Positions 1 through 6,516 of a stretch of DNA of 6,599 bases are shown one piece after another. This stretch comes from Burkholderiales bacterium (GTDB lineage: Bacteria > Pseudomonadota > Gammaproteobacteria > Burkholderiales > Casimicrobiaceae). The stretch's first letter is position 1; every line of letters starts with the position of its first letter. The notes below the pieces were generated by a model that did no database searches, had not been told where the DNA came from, and saw nothing but the letters and a program-made list of their open reading frames with translations. The translations under genes and the position numbers were made by a program. Where the stretch lies: assembly GCA_025935435.1 (NCBI GenBank), contig JAICVH010000139.1:1-6599 (forward strand), written 5' to 3'.

Positions 1-450
1 CATATCTGCGAAGTGGAAATCGATCCGGATACCGGCGTCGTGCAGGTCGTCGCGTTCACGGCGTCGGATGACTTCGGCAACATCGTCAATCCGATGATCG
101 TCGAAGGTCAGGTGCACGGCGGCTTGACGCAGGGACTCGGGCAGGCGCTGCTCGAGCACTGTGTCTATGATCGCGACAGCGGTCAGTTGCTGACCGGAAG
201 CATGATGGACTACGCATTGCCGCGCGCTGACGACCTGCCGTCGTACAACGTAGAGACCAAAGTCACGCCGTGCACACACAATCCGCTCGGCGCGAAAGGC
301 TGCGGCGAGGCGGGCGCGATCGGCGCGCCCGCTGCGCTGATGAATGCCGTGATGGACGCACTCGCGCCGCTCGGCGTCAAGCATCTCGACATGCCCGCAT
401 CGCCCGCTCGCGTCTGGAACGCGATTCGCGAAGCCCACGGACACGCCTGA
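1..450 (+). CDS. coxL: Molybdopterin-binding large subunit of CO-dehydrogenase/xanthine-dehydrogenase-like Mo hydroxylase, C-terminal part
   Basis: The reading frame is open from the first base and ends at TGA 448-450, so this is the last 149 residues of a protein that is normally about 770-800 residues long. The segment belongs to the C-terminal molybdenum-cofactor domain of the xanthine oxidase/CoxL family. Visible hallmarks are the cofactor-binding stretch GQVHGGLTQGLGQ (residues 36-48 of the fragment) and GCGEAGAIGAP, whose Glu (residue 103) matches the catalytic base found in this superfamily (GxGEAG). The enzyme would hydroxylate or oxidise a small substrate at a Mo-cytosine-dinucleotide centre and pass electrons to FeS and FAD subunits in the cytoplasm. 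coxM follows after 12 nt, so the two are co-transcribed. The substrate-discriminating loop (AYxCSFR in form I CoxL) is upstream of the window, so calling it a true CO dehydrogenase is not justified; a form II-like or other aldehyde/N-heterocycle hydroxylase is equally possible. Confidence 0.9.
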   Translation, partial: HICEVEIDPDTGVVQVVAFTASDDFGNIVNPMIVEGQVHGGLTQGLGQALLEHCVYDRDSGQLLTGSMMDYALPRADDLPSYNVETKVTPCTHNPLGAKGCGEAGAIGAPAALMNAVMDALAPLGVKHLDMPASPARVWNAIREAHGHA

Positions 451-451
451 C

Positions 452-455
452 GGAG
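452..455 (+). promoter_or_regulatory. Ribosome binding site of coxM
   Basis: GGAG lies directly after the coxL stop codon, with 7 nt between it and the ATG at 463. It supports that ATG as the start of coxM. Confidence 0.6.
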
Positions 456-462
456 CCACGCC

Positions 463-1257
463 ATGTACGCCATCGAATATCAGCAACCCAAAACCCTCGC
501 CGACGCCGCGTCGATGCTCGCATCGACCGGTGGCCGCCCGCTGGCGGGCGGGCAAAGCCTGGTCGCAGCCATGAAGCTGCGGTTGTCGCAGCCGGGTACG
601 CTCGTCGACCTGTCCGGCATTGCAGACCTGAGGGGCATCCGCAAGGACGGTGAGCGTCTCGTCATTGGTGCGATGAGCCGACACGCCGAGATCGCGTCGT
701 CGGATGTCGTCAAGGCTGCGATGCCGGCGCTCGCGAGCGTCGCCGAAGGCATTGGCGATCGCCAGGTGCGCAACATGGGCACGATCGGTGGCGCGGTCGC
801 CAACAACGATCCGGCGGCCGACTGGCCTGCAGCGGTCGTTGGAACTGCCGCGACGATTCGTACCAACAAACGCGCCATCGCGGCCGACGACTTCTTCAAG
901 GGCATGTTCGAAACGGTGCTCGCGGCCGATGAAATCATCACCGCGGTCGACTTTCCGATCATGCAGCGCGCTGCATACGCCAAGTTTGCGAACCCGGCGT
1001 CACGTTTTGCACTCGTCGGCGTGTTCGTTGCGCAGTCGGCGAACGGCGACGTGCGGGTCGCCGTCACCGGTGCCGCACCGTCGGTATTCCGCGCCAAGGC
1101 GATCGAGGATGCGTTGCGGCAGAGTTTCACACCGGTCGCTGCGAAGGGTGTGAAGATGAGTACGGACGGATTGAACGGAGACCTTCACGGCTCGCCCGCG
1201 TACCGCGCGCACCTGATCCCGGTGATGGCGTCGCGCGCGGTGGCGATGATCGCCTGA
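463..1257 (+). CDS. coxM: FAD-binding medium subunit of CO-dehydrogenase-like Mo hydroxylase
   Basis: This 264-residue protein fits the CoxM/medium FAD-subunit family (usually about 260-290 residues), which accepts electrons from the 2Fe-2S subunit and passes them to the respiratory chain. The N-terminal half is a PCMH-type FAD domain with both signature loops: AGGQS at residues 28-32 and TIGG at residues 107-110, the latter followed by a conserved Asn/Asp-rich stretch (AVANNDPAADWP). The C-terminal 90 residues or so match the CO dehydrogenase flavoprotein C-terminal domain (KFANPASRFALVGVF, then the VAVTGAAPSVFRA region). The start at 463 is supported by GGAG 7 nt upstream and by the family's usual N-terminus (YxxPxTLxDA). 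It follows coxL by 12 nt and is followed by a hairpin, so it is probably the last gene of the structural-subunit transcript. No frameshift or missing motif was seen. Confidence 0.93.
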   Translation: MYAIEYQQPKTLADAASMLASTGGRPLAGGQSLVAAMKLRLSQPGTLVDLSGIADLRGIRKDGERLVIGAMSRHAEIASSDVVKAAMPALASVAEGIGDRQVRNMGTIGGAVANNDPAADWPAAVVGTAATIRTNKRAIAADDFFKGMFETVLAADEIITAVDFPIMQRAAYAKFANPASRFALVGVFVAQSANGDVRVAVTGAAPSVFRAKAIEDALRQSFTPVAAKGVKMSTDGLNGDLHGSPAYRAHLIPVMASRAVAMIA

Positions 1258-1276
1258 CCAGCGTCGTTCGACCGCG

Positions 1277-1304
1277 GAACGGGCGGCTCGCAGGCCGCCC
1301 GTTC
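1277..1304 (+). terminator. GC-rich stem-loop after coxM, possible intrinsic terminator
   Basis: A perfect 11-bp inverted repeat: GAACGGGCGGC at 1277-1287 and its reverse complement at 1294-1304, with a 6-nt loop (TCGCAG). It begins 20 nt after the coxM stop, where a terminator would be expected. There is no T-run after the stem (GCATTGGG follows), so termination may be partial or the hairpin may instead protect the coxL-coxM transcript end. Confidence 0.55.
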
Positions 1305-1307
1305 GCA

Positions 1308-1339
1308 TTGGGAATCGCTCGAACGCGATGCCGTAGAAT
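1308..1339 (+). promoter_or_regulatory. Possible sigma-70-type promoter for coxD
   Basis: TAGAAT at 1334-1339 is one base from the TATAAT consensus, and TTGGGA lies at 1308-1313. The 20-nt spacer is longer than the usual 16-18, so the -35 assignment is weak. The element sits between the post-coxM hairpin and the coxD start at 1389, which would leave a leader of roughly 40 nt. It rests on motif similarity and position only. Confidence 0.3.
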
Positions 1340-1388
1340 TCGAGAGCGAGACCGCGTTCCCCGCGATCCCGGATGTTGTGCCCCGCCG

Positions 1389-2294
1389 ATGCAATCGATT
1401 CTCCCTCCGTCCGTCGACGCCACGCTCGAGCTGCTCGAAGCGTGTGACTACATCGCCGACCGCCGGCTCGCGACCGCGGTGTTTCTCGCGCTGAAGTTGC
1501 GCCGTCCGCTGTTCCTGGAAGGCGAAGCGGGTGTCGGCAAGACCGAAATCGCCAAGGTGCTGGCGGCGGGTCTCGCCCGCCCGCTCGTTCGTCTGCAGTG
1601 CTACGAAGGACTCGACACCGCGGCGGCGGTGTACGAATGGAACTATCCGCGGCAGATGATCGAAATCCGGCTTGCCGAAGCCACCGGCAACGTCGAGCGA
1701 GGCGAGCTTGCGCACGACATCTTCACGACGCGCTTCCTGTTGCGCAGGCCGCTTTTGCAGGCGCTGGCACCGGATGACGGTGCAACGCCGGTGCTGTTGA
1801 TCGACGAGCTGGATCGCGCGGATGAACCGTTCGAGGCGTACCTGCTCGAAGTGCTCTCCGACTACCAGGTCACGATACCCGAGCTCGGCACCATCCGTGC
1901 GGAGACACCGCCGGTGGTCGTGATCACGTCCAATCGAACGCGCGAAATCCACGACGCAATCAAACGCCGCTGTCTCTATCACTGGGTCGATTTTCCGGAC
2001 GTTGCGCGCGAACTCGCGATCGTTCGGCGCAAATGCCCGGCGGCGTCGGAATCGCTGGCGCGCGAAATCGTCGGCGTCACGCAACGGCTGCGTGCGCTCG
2101 ATTTGTTCAAGGCGCCGGGTGTCGCCGAGACGCTCGACTGGGCGGAGGCGCTGGTCGCGCTCGATCGCATCACGCTCGATCCGCAAACCGTGGCCGATAC
2201 GCTCGGCGCGCTGCTCAAATATCAGGATGATGTCGGCGCGATCACGCCGGACGTCGCAGCGCGCCTCGTGCGTGAAGCGCAGGCGATCATATGA
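1389..2294 (+). CDS. coxD: CoxD-like MoxR-family AAA+ ATPase
   Basis: This 301-residue AAA+ ATPase is of the MoxR/CoxD type. Walker A is GEAGVGKT at residues 45-52 and Walker B is VLLIDELD at residues 135-142. A sensor-1-type stretch, VVVITSNRTREIHDAIKRRC, sits just before a YHWVDFP motif typical of CoxD. In Oligotropha carboxidovorans, CoxD is an ATP-dependent chaperone-like protein needed, with CoxE and CoxF, to mature the Mo active site of CO dehydrogenase; a similar role in cofactor sulfuration or insertion is inferred here. The ATG at 1389 was chosen because family members begin just before the PPSVDATLELL region. An in-frame TTG at 1308 would add 27 Arg-rich residues translated from the intergenic gap and is unlikely. 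No strong ribosome binding site is visible. The stop codon overlaps the coxE start by 4 nt (ATGA), indicating translational coupling with its VWA partner, as is usual for MoxR/VWA pairs. Confidence 0.92.
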   Translation: MQSILPPSVDATLELLEACDYIADRRLATAVFLALKLRRPLFLEGEAGVGKTEIAKVLAAGLARPLVRLQCYEGLDTAAAVYEWNYPRQMIEIRLAEATGNVERGELAHDIFTTRFLLRRPLLQALAPDDGATPVLLIDELDRADEPFEAYLLEVLSDYQVTIPELGTIRAETPPVVVITSNRTREIHDAIKRRCLYHWVDFPDVARELAIVRRKCPAASESLAREIVGVTQRLRALDLFKAPGVAETLDWAEALVALDRITLDPQTVADTLGALLKYQDDVGAITPDVAARLVREAQAII

Positions 2295-3520
2295 CGCCGA
2301 CGACCGGCGCGATGACGTCGTCGTCGTTTTTCGACGTGCTGCCTCGCGGGCGCTTCGCCGAGAACGTGCTTCACTTCGTGCGCATCCTGCGCGCGGCTGG
2401 CATGCCGGTCGGACCGGCGAAGGCGCTCGACGCGCTCGCCGCCGTCGAGGCGATCGGTCTCGACAACCGCATCGATTTTCGTGAAGCGCTCGCCGCGGTG
2501 CTGGTCTCGCGGCGCGAACACCAGCCGATCTTCGAACAGGCGTTCGAGCTCTTCTGGCGCAATCCCCGGCTTCTCGAACGGATGCTGGCTGCGCTGCTCC
2601 CGAAGATCGAAGGGCGTGGCGGCGCGAACGACGATCTGCCGGCGCGGCTCGCGCAGGCGATGCTGCCGCCCGCACCTCGACGCGACGCCGCCGGTGAACA
2701 GGAAACCGAGTTCGACGCGTCATTTTCGTTTTCCGCCCGCGAAGTGCTGCAGCACAAGGATTTTGCAACGATGACAGGCGCCGAGCTTCTGGAAGTCCAG
2801 CGGATATTCCGCAGGATCAAGCTTCCGCTGCCCGAGCTTGCGGTTCGTCGCACGCTCGCTGCGCCGAACGGTCATGCGATCGACCTTCGTGCAACCCTAC
2901 GACGCAGCATCGGCGCCGCGGGGCCGCTGGCGCCGCTGCGTTTTCGAACGCGCCGGCGCCGCACACCGCCACTGTGCGTGCTGTGCGACATTTCCGGCTC
3001 GATGGATCGCTACGCGCGGATGTTGCTGCATTTCCTGCATGCGATGACCAACGACCGCCACCGCGTGCACGTGCTGACGTTCGGTACGCGCCTCACCAAC
3101 ATCACGCGCCATTTGCGTCATCGTGATGTGGATGTTGCCCTTGCACGCGTGGCCTCGGCCGTCGAGGATTGGGCCGGCGGCACGCGGATCGGTCATTGTC
3201 TTGCGGAATTCAATGTGCGCTGGTCCCGCCGGCTGCTCGCGCAGAACGCCGTGGTGCTGCTGATCAGCGATGGCCTGGATGCCGATGCCGGTGACGGCCT
3301 CGCGTTCGAGGCGGAGCGTCTGTCGAAGTCCTGTTCGCGGCTCGTCTGGCTGAACCCACTGCTTCGCTACGACGGTTTCGAGGCGCGACCGGCGGGCATT
3401 CGGGCCATCCTGCCGCATGTCGACGATTTCCTGCCGGTGCACAATCTGGAAACGCTCACCGGTCTTGCCGCCGCCTTGGCTCGCCCGCCGCGAGCGCGCG
3501 CGGAACACGTGTTGCATTGA
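2291..3520 (+). CDS. coxE: CoxE-like von Willebrand factor A domain protein
   Basis: This 409-residue protein has a helical N-terminal part (FFDVLPRGRFAENVLHFVRILRAAG region), a variable middle part, and a C-terminal von Willebrand A domain. The metal-ion-dependent adhesion site is complete: DISGS at residues 233-237, Thr298 in GGTRIG and Asp327 in LLISDGLD. A basic stretch (RTRRRRTPP) precedes the VWA domain. CoxE proteins act with the MoxR ATPase CoxD in maturing the Mo centre of CO dehydrogenase-type enzymes; the VWA domain probably recruits the apo-enzyme to the ATPase (inference from MoxR/VWA systems). The ATG at 2291 overlaps the coxD stop; Met at 2312 is an alternative start that would shorten the protein by 7 residues. 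coxG follows after 12 nt. The protein looks intact. Confidence 0.92.
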   Translation: MTPTTGAMTSSSFFDVLPRGRFAENVLHFVRILRAAGMPVGPAKALDALAAVEAIGLDNRIDFREALAAVLVSRREHQPIFEQAFELFWRNPRLLERMLAALLPKIEGRGGANDDLPARLAQAMLPPAPRRDAAGEQETEFDASFSFSAREVLQHKDFATMTGAELLEVQRIFRRIKLPLPELAVRRTLAAPNGHAIDLRATLRRSIGAAGPLAPLRFRTRRRRTPPLCVLCDISGSMDRYARMLLHFLHAMTNDRHRVHVLTFGTRLTNITRHLRHRDVDVALARVASAVEDWAGGTRIGHCLAEFNVRWSRRLLAQNAVVLLISDGLDADAGDGLAFEAERLSKSCSRLVWLNPLLRYDGFEARPAGIRAILPHVDDFLPVHNLETLTGLAAALARPPRARAEHVLH

Positions 3521-3532
3521 GCGCAAGCATCG

Positions 3533-4132
3533 ATGGAACTGTCCAACACCCGTATCGTTCCCGCGCCGCCGGCCACGGTCTGGACGGCGCTGAACGATCC
3601 GGCGGTGCTGAAAGACTGTCTACCGGGCTGCGAGCTGCTGGAACGCATGGACGACGGTGCCTACCGCGTCGTCATGGCCACGCGTGTCGGGCCGGTGGCT
3701 GCCCGTTTCAACGGGACGATGAAAATGACCGACGTCGATGCGCCGAGTGCATACACGCTGCACTTTGAGGGGCAGGGGGGCGCCGCAGGCTTTGCGCGGG
3801 GCGAGGCACGCGTGACGCTTGCACCGGAAGGCGAGCAGCACACGGCGCTCACGTACGCGGCGAAGGCGCAGGTTGGCGGCAAGCTTGCGCAGATCGGGTC
3901 GCGGCTCGTCGACGGTGCCGCAGCGAAGCTCACCGACGACTTCTTCGCGCGCTTTGTCGAGCGGGTTGCGCCGGCCCAACCGGAGACCGACGCCGGGGCA
4001 CCGGTGGCGGCTGCATCGACCCCTTCGGCAACGCCGCTCGCGCCGCCGGGCGGCGCCACGTGGATACGGTACGTAGCGATCGTGGCGATCGCCATCGTTT
4101 TGATCTTTCTCTATATGCGCGGCTATCGCTGA
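3533..4132 (+). CDS. coxG: CoxG-like SRPBCC-fold protein with C-terminal membrane anchor
   Basis: The 199-residue product has three parts. Residues 1-146 form a CoxG/SRPBCC (START-like) lipid- or quinone-binding fold, recognised from ELSNTRIVPAPPATVWTALN, the LPGCE motif near residue 30 and the AQVGGKLAQIGSRLVD segment near residues 112-127. Residues 147-176 are a Pro/Ala-rich linker. Residues 177-194 form one hydrophobic helix (RYVAIVAIAIVLIFLY) ending in a short basic tail, RGYR. CoxG proteins are thought to tie CO-dehydrogenase-type enzymes to the membrane and its quinone pool, and I recall recent work proposing that mycobacterial CoxG shuttles menaquinone to the enzyme. The tail here fits such a role, but quinone binding is inferred. 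The start is the first ATG 12 nt after coxE, at the usual family N-terminus; no strong Shine-Dalgarno is visible. A G6 run at 3775-3780 does not break the frame. Confidence 0.88.
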   Translation: MELSNTRIVPAPPATVWTALNDPAVLKDCLPGCELLERMDDGAYRVVMATRVGPVAARFNGTMKMTDVDAPSAYTLHFEGQGGAAGFARGEARVTLAPEGEQHTALTYAAKAQVGGKLAQIGSRLVDGAAAKLTDDFFARFVERVAPAQPETDAGAPVAAASTPSATPLAPPGGATWIRYVAIVAIAIVLIFLYMRGYR

Positions 4133-4136
4133 CTGC

Positions 4137-4141
4137 AGGAG
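4137..4141 (+). promoter_or_regulatory. Ribosome binding site that sets the XdhC-family gene start
   Basis: AGGAG lies 7 nt before the ATG at 4149 but only 1 nt before the in-frame GTG at 4143. The spacing favours ATG 4149. Confidence 0.65.
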
Positions 4142-4148
4142 CGTGACG

Positions 4149-5168
4149 ATGGACAGCGTCGATCTCGATGTGCTGCGCACGAGCGCCGACTGGGTGGATG
4201 CCGGACGCCGCGTGCTGCTCGTCACCGTCGTGAAAACCTGGGGCAGCTCGCCACGACCGGAAGGTGCGATGCTCGCCGTGCGCGACGACGGGCACGTCGT
4301 CGGCTCGGTCTCCGGCGGCTGCATCGAGGACGACATCGTCGATCGCACGCGGCGCGAGGGACATCATGCGACGCGATGCGAGGTCGTCACGTACGGTGTT
4401 TCGGCGGACGAAGCGCGCCGCTTCGGTCTGCCATGCGGCGGAACGCTGCAGCTCGTGCTCGAGCCGCTGACGCGCGAGTCGGGCATGCGCGCGCTGTTGC
4501 GCGAAGTCGAAACCGGTCATCTCGTCGCGCGCAGGCTCGATCTCGCATCGGGATTCGCGACGCTGCACCCGGCCAGGGCGAGCGATGGCCTCGCGTTCGA
4601 TGGCAAGGTACTGCGAACGATCCACGGACCGCGCTACCGGATGCTCGTCATCGGTGCGTCGCAGTTGTCCAAATATCTCGCGGAGATCGCCGTTGGACTC
4701 GACTACCAGGTAACGATCTGCGACCCGCGCGAGGAATACACGGAGACCTGGGACGTGCCCGGCGTAACGCTCGTGCGGACGATGCCGGACGACACCGTGC
4801 AGGCGATGAACCTCGACGAGCGCTGCGCCGTCGTCGCATTGACGCACGATCCGAAACTCGATGACCTCGCGCTGATGGAGGCGCTCAAGTCGCCTGCGTT
4901 CTACATCGGGGCACTGGGCTCGCGCGCCAACAACGCCAAGCGGCGCGAACGATTGCGCGAATTCGACTTGTCCGACGCACAGATCGCGCGACTGCATGGT
5001 CCGATCGGCCTGTACATCGGTAGTCGCACGCCGCCGGAGATCGCCGTGTCCATCCTCGCCGAAATCACGGCGATCAAGAATGGCGTCGACCCGCATCGGA
5101 TCGCGCCGGTCGCCGTTGCGAAGGCGCAGATCGCGCAGACACCCGCGTGCAGCAGCGCGATGCCGTGA
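4149..5168 (+). CDS. XdhC/CoxF-family molybdenum cofactor maturation protein
   Basis: This 339-residue protein has the two-domain XdhC/CoxI architecture. The N-terminal domain (about residues 10-110) carries VKTWGSSPRPEGAM, the conserved SGGCIE with Cys58, and GLPCGG with Cys96. The C-terminal Rossmann-like domain starts near residue 165 (MLVIGASQLSKYLAEIA) and ends in the conserved YIGALGSR (252-259) and IGLYIGSRTPPEIAVSILAE segments. XdhC proteins bind Mo-molybdopterin, help its sulfuration and insert it into xanthine-dehydrogenase-type enzymes; as CoxF in cox clusters the family is needed for active-site assembly. It is called an XdhC/CoxF-type protein without a firm symbol because CoxF and CoxI are both in this family. 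The nucleotide-binding turn reads GASQLS rather than the more usual GAGxxx. A GTG at 4143 could add two residues but the ribosome binding site argues against it. The stop overlaps the preferred hmgA start by 4 nt. Confidence 0.9.
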   Translation: MDSVDLDVLRTSADWVDAGRRVLLVTVVKTWGSSPRPEGAMLAVRDDGHVVGSVSGGCIEDDIVDRTRREGHHATRCEVVTYGVSADEARRFGLPCGGTLQLVLEPLTRESGMRALLREVETGHLVARRLDLASGFATLHPARASDGLAFDGKVLRTIHGPRYRMLVIGASQLSKYLAEIAVGLDYQVTICDPREEYTETWDVPGVTLVRTMPDDTVQAMNLDERCAVVALTHDPKLDDLALMEALKSPAFYIGALGSRANNAKRRERLREFDLSDAQIARLHGPIGLYIGSRTPPEIAVSILAEITAIKNGVDPHRIAPVAVAKAQIAQTPACSSAMP

Positions 5169-6451
5169 CGTTCGAGTACCAGTCCGGGTTCGGCAGCGAG
5201 TTCGCCACCGAGGCGCTCGAAGGTGCACTGCCGGTCGGCCGCAATTCGCCGCAACGCCCGCCGTACGGGCTCTATGCCGAACAACTGTCGGGCACGGCGT
5301 TCACGGCCCCCCGGCATGCGAATCGGCGCAGTTGGCTGTACCGGATTCGGCCGGCGGTCCTGCATGGCGAATTCATCGAGCTCGCGCACCCCGCGCTCGT
5401 CACGGCACCGTTTGCGAGCAACACTTCGCCCAATCAGTTGCGGTGGGATCCTTTCCCGCTGCCCGACGCACCGACCGATTTCGTCGACGGCCTGGTCACG
5501 ATCGCCGGCAACGGGAACGCCGCGGCCCAGTGCGGCATGGCGATACACGTCTACGCATGCAATCGTCCGATGCGCGATCGATTCTTCTACTGCGCGGACG
5601 GCGAGCTTCTGGTCGTGCCGCAGGTAGGCGCGCTGCGCCTCGCCACCGAGATGGGCGTTCTCGACGTCGGGCCTGGCGAAATCGCGGTGTTGCCGCGCGG
5701 TGTGCGCTTTGCGATCGACGTCGATGGCACCGCACGTGGGTACGTTTGCGAAAACTATGGCGCGTTGTTGCGGCTGCCCGAACTGGGGCCGATCGGCGCC
5801 AATGGCCTCGCGAATCCACGCGACTTCCTGTATCCCGTAGCCAATTACAGCGAGCGCGAAGGCACGTTCGAGCTCGTCGCAAAGTTTGGCGGCAAACTGT
5901 GGCGCGCCGACATCGACCATTCGCCGCTCGACGTCGTCGCGTGGCACGGCAACTACGCACCGTACAAGTACGACCTCGCACTTTACAACGCGATCAACAC
6001 GGTCAGCTTCGATCATCCCGATCCGTCGATCTTTACCGTATTGACGTCACCGTCGGATACGGCGGGTACGGCGAATCTCGATGTCGTGATCTTTCCGCCG
6101 CGGTGGCTGGTGGCCGAGGGTACGTTCCGGCCGCCGTGGTTTCATCGCAACGTGATGAGCGAGTACATGGGCCTGATCCGCGGTGTCTATGATGCCAAGG
6201 CCGAGGGGTTCGTGCCGGGCGGGGGCAGCCTGCACAACGCGATGTCCGGTCACGGGCCGGATGCGGAGACGTTCGAGCGCGCGTCTTCGGCCGAGCTTCT
6301 CCCACACAAGCTGCAAGGTACCCTTGCATTCATGTTCGAGAGTCGCTACGTCATTCATCCCACCGAGCGGGCACTGACGGCACCGCAGTTGCAGCGCGAC
6401 TATGCGGCGTGCTGGCAGGGACTCGCCAGGCGCTTCGACCCCAGGCGATGA
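5165..6451 (+). CDS. hmgA: Homogentisate 1,2-dioxygenase
   Basis: The enzyme opens the ring of homogentisate with O2 to give 4-maleylacetoacetate, the central step of phenylalanine/tyrosine breakdown; it is a cytoplasmic Fe(II) dioxygenase. The 428-residue length is normal for the family. Key segments are YQSGFGSEF at the N-terminus, YGLYAEQLSG at 34-43, WHGNYAPYKYDL, FRPPWFHRNVMSEYMGLIRG and GGGSLHNAMSGHGPD. By comparison with the human enzyme, His327, Glu333 and His363 are the iron ligands and His261 the catalytic His; their mutual spacing equals that of human His335, Glu341 and His371. GTG 5165 was chosen because it overlaps the upstream stop (GTGA) and gives a standard N-terminus. GTG 5147 is in frame and would add six residues (434 in total), overlapping the upstream gene by 22 nt. 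Neither has a strong Shine-Dalgarno, so coupling to the upstream gene is likely. fahA follows. Confidence 0.96.
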   Translation: MTFEYQSGFGSEFATEALEGALPVGRNSPQRPPYGLYAEQLSGTAFTAPRHANRRSWLYRIRPAVLHGEFIELAHPALVTAPFASNTSPNQLRWDPFPLPDAPTDFVDGLVTIAGNGNAAAQCGMAIHVYACNRPMRDRFFYCADGELLVVPQVGALRLATEMGVLDVGPGEIAVLPRGVRFAIDVDGTARGYVCENYGALLRLPELGPIGANGLANPRDFLYPVANYSEREGTFELVAKFGGKLWRADIDHSPLDVVAWHGNYAPYKYDLALYNAINTVSFDHPDPSIFTVLTSPSDTAGTANLDVVIFPPRWLVAEGTFRPPWFHRNVMSEYMGLIRGVYDAKAEGFVPGGGSLHNAMSGHGPDAETFERASSAELLPHKLQGTLAFMFESRYVIHPTERALTAPQLQRDYAACWQGLARRFDPRR

Positions 6452-6516
6452 TCGTCTCGCGCGCGTGGCGGGCGGTTCGGGGCATCGCCGCGTTGCGCCG
6501 TCGGGATTGACGCGCG

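Noticed and set aside
1308..1388. An upstream TTG start that would extend coxD by 27 residues
   Set aside because: The extra residues are Arg/Cys-rich, unlike the family N-terminus, and would overlap the possible promoter.
1185..2768. A 527-codon open frame on the - strand opposite coxD and coxE
   Set aside because: It is extremely Arg-rich, has no recognisable motif and lies opposite two clear genes. Such antisense frames are common in DNA with high third-position G+C.
3775..3780. A G6 run in coxG as a possible phase-variation or frameshift site
   Set aside because: The frame is intact on both sides with conserved protein sequence, and six G are unremarkable in DNA of this composition.
3930..5228. 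A 432-codon open frame on the - strand opposite coxG and the XdhC-family gene
   Set aside because: It has low-complexity basic composition, no family signature and crosses two real genes; it is a codon-bias artefact.
4901..6016. A 371-codon open frame on the - strand opposite the XdhC gene and hmgA
   Set aside because: It is antisense to strongly conserved protein sequence and shows no domain or plausible start context.
6448..6510. A 20-codon frame (ATG overlapping the hmgA stop) in the hmgA-fahA gap
   Set aside because: It is Arg-rich and very short, with no ribosome binding site of its own; most likely non-coding spacer.
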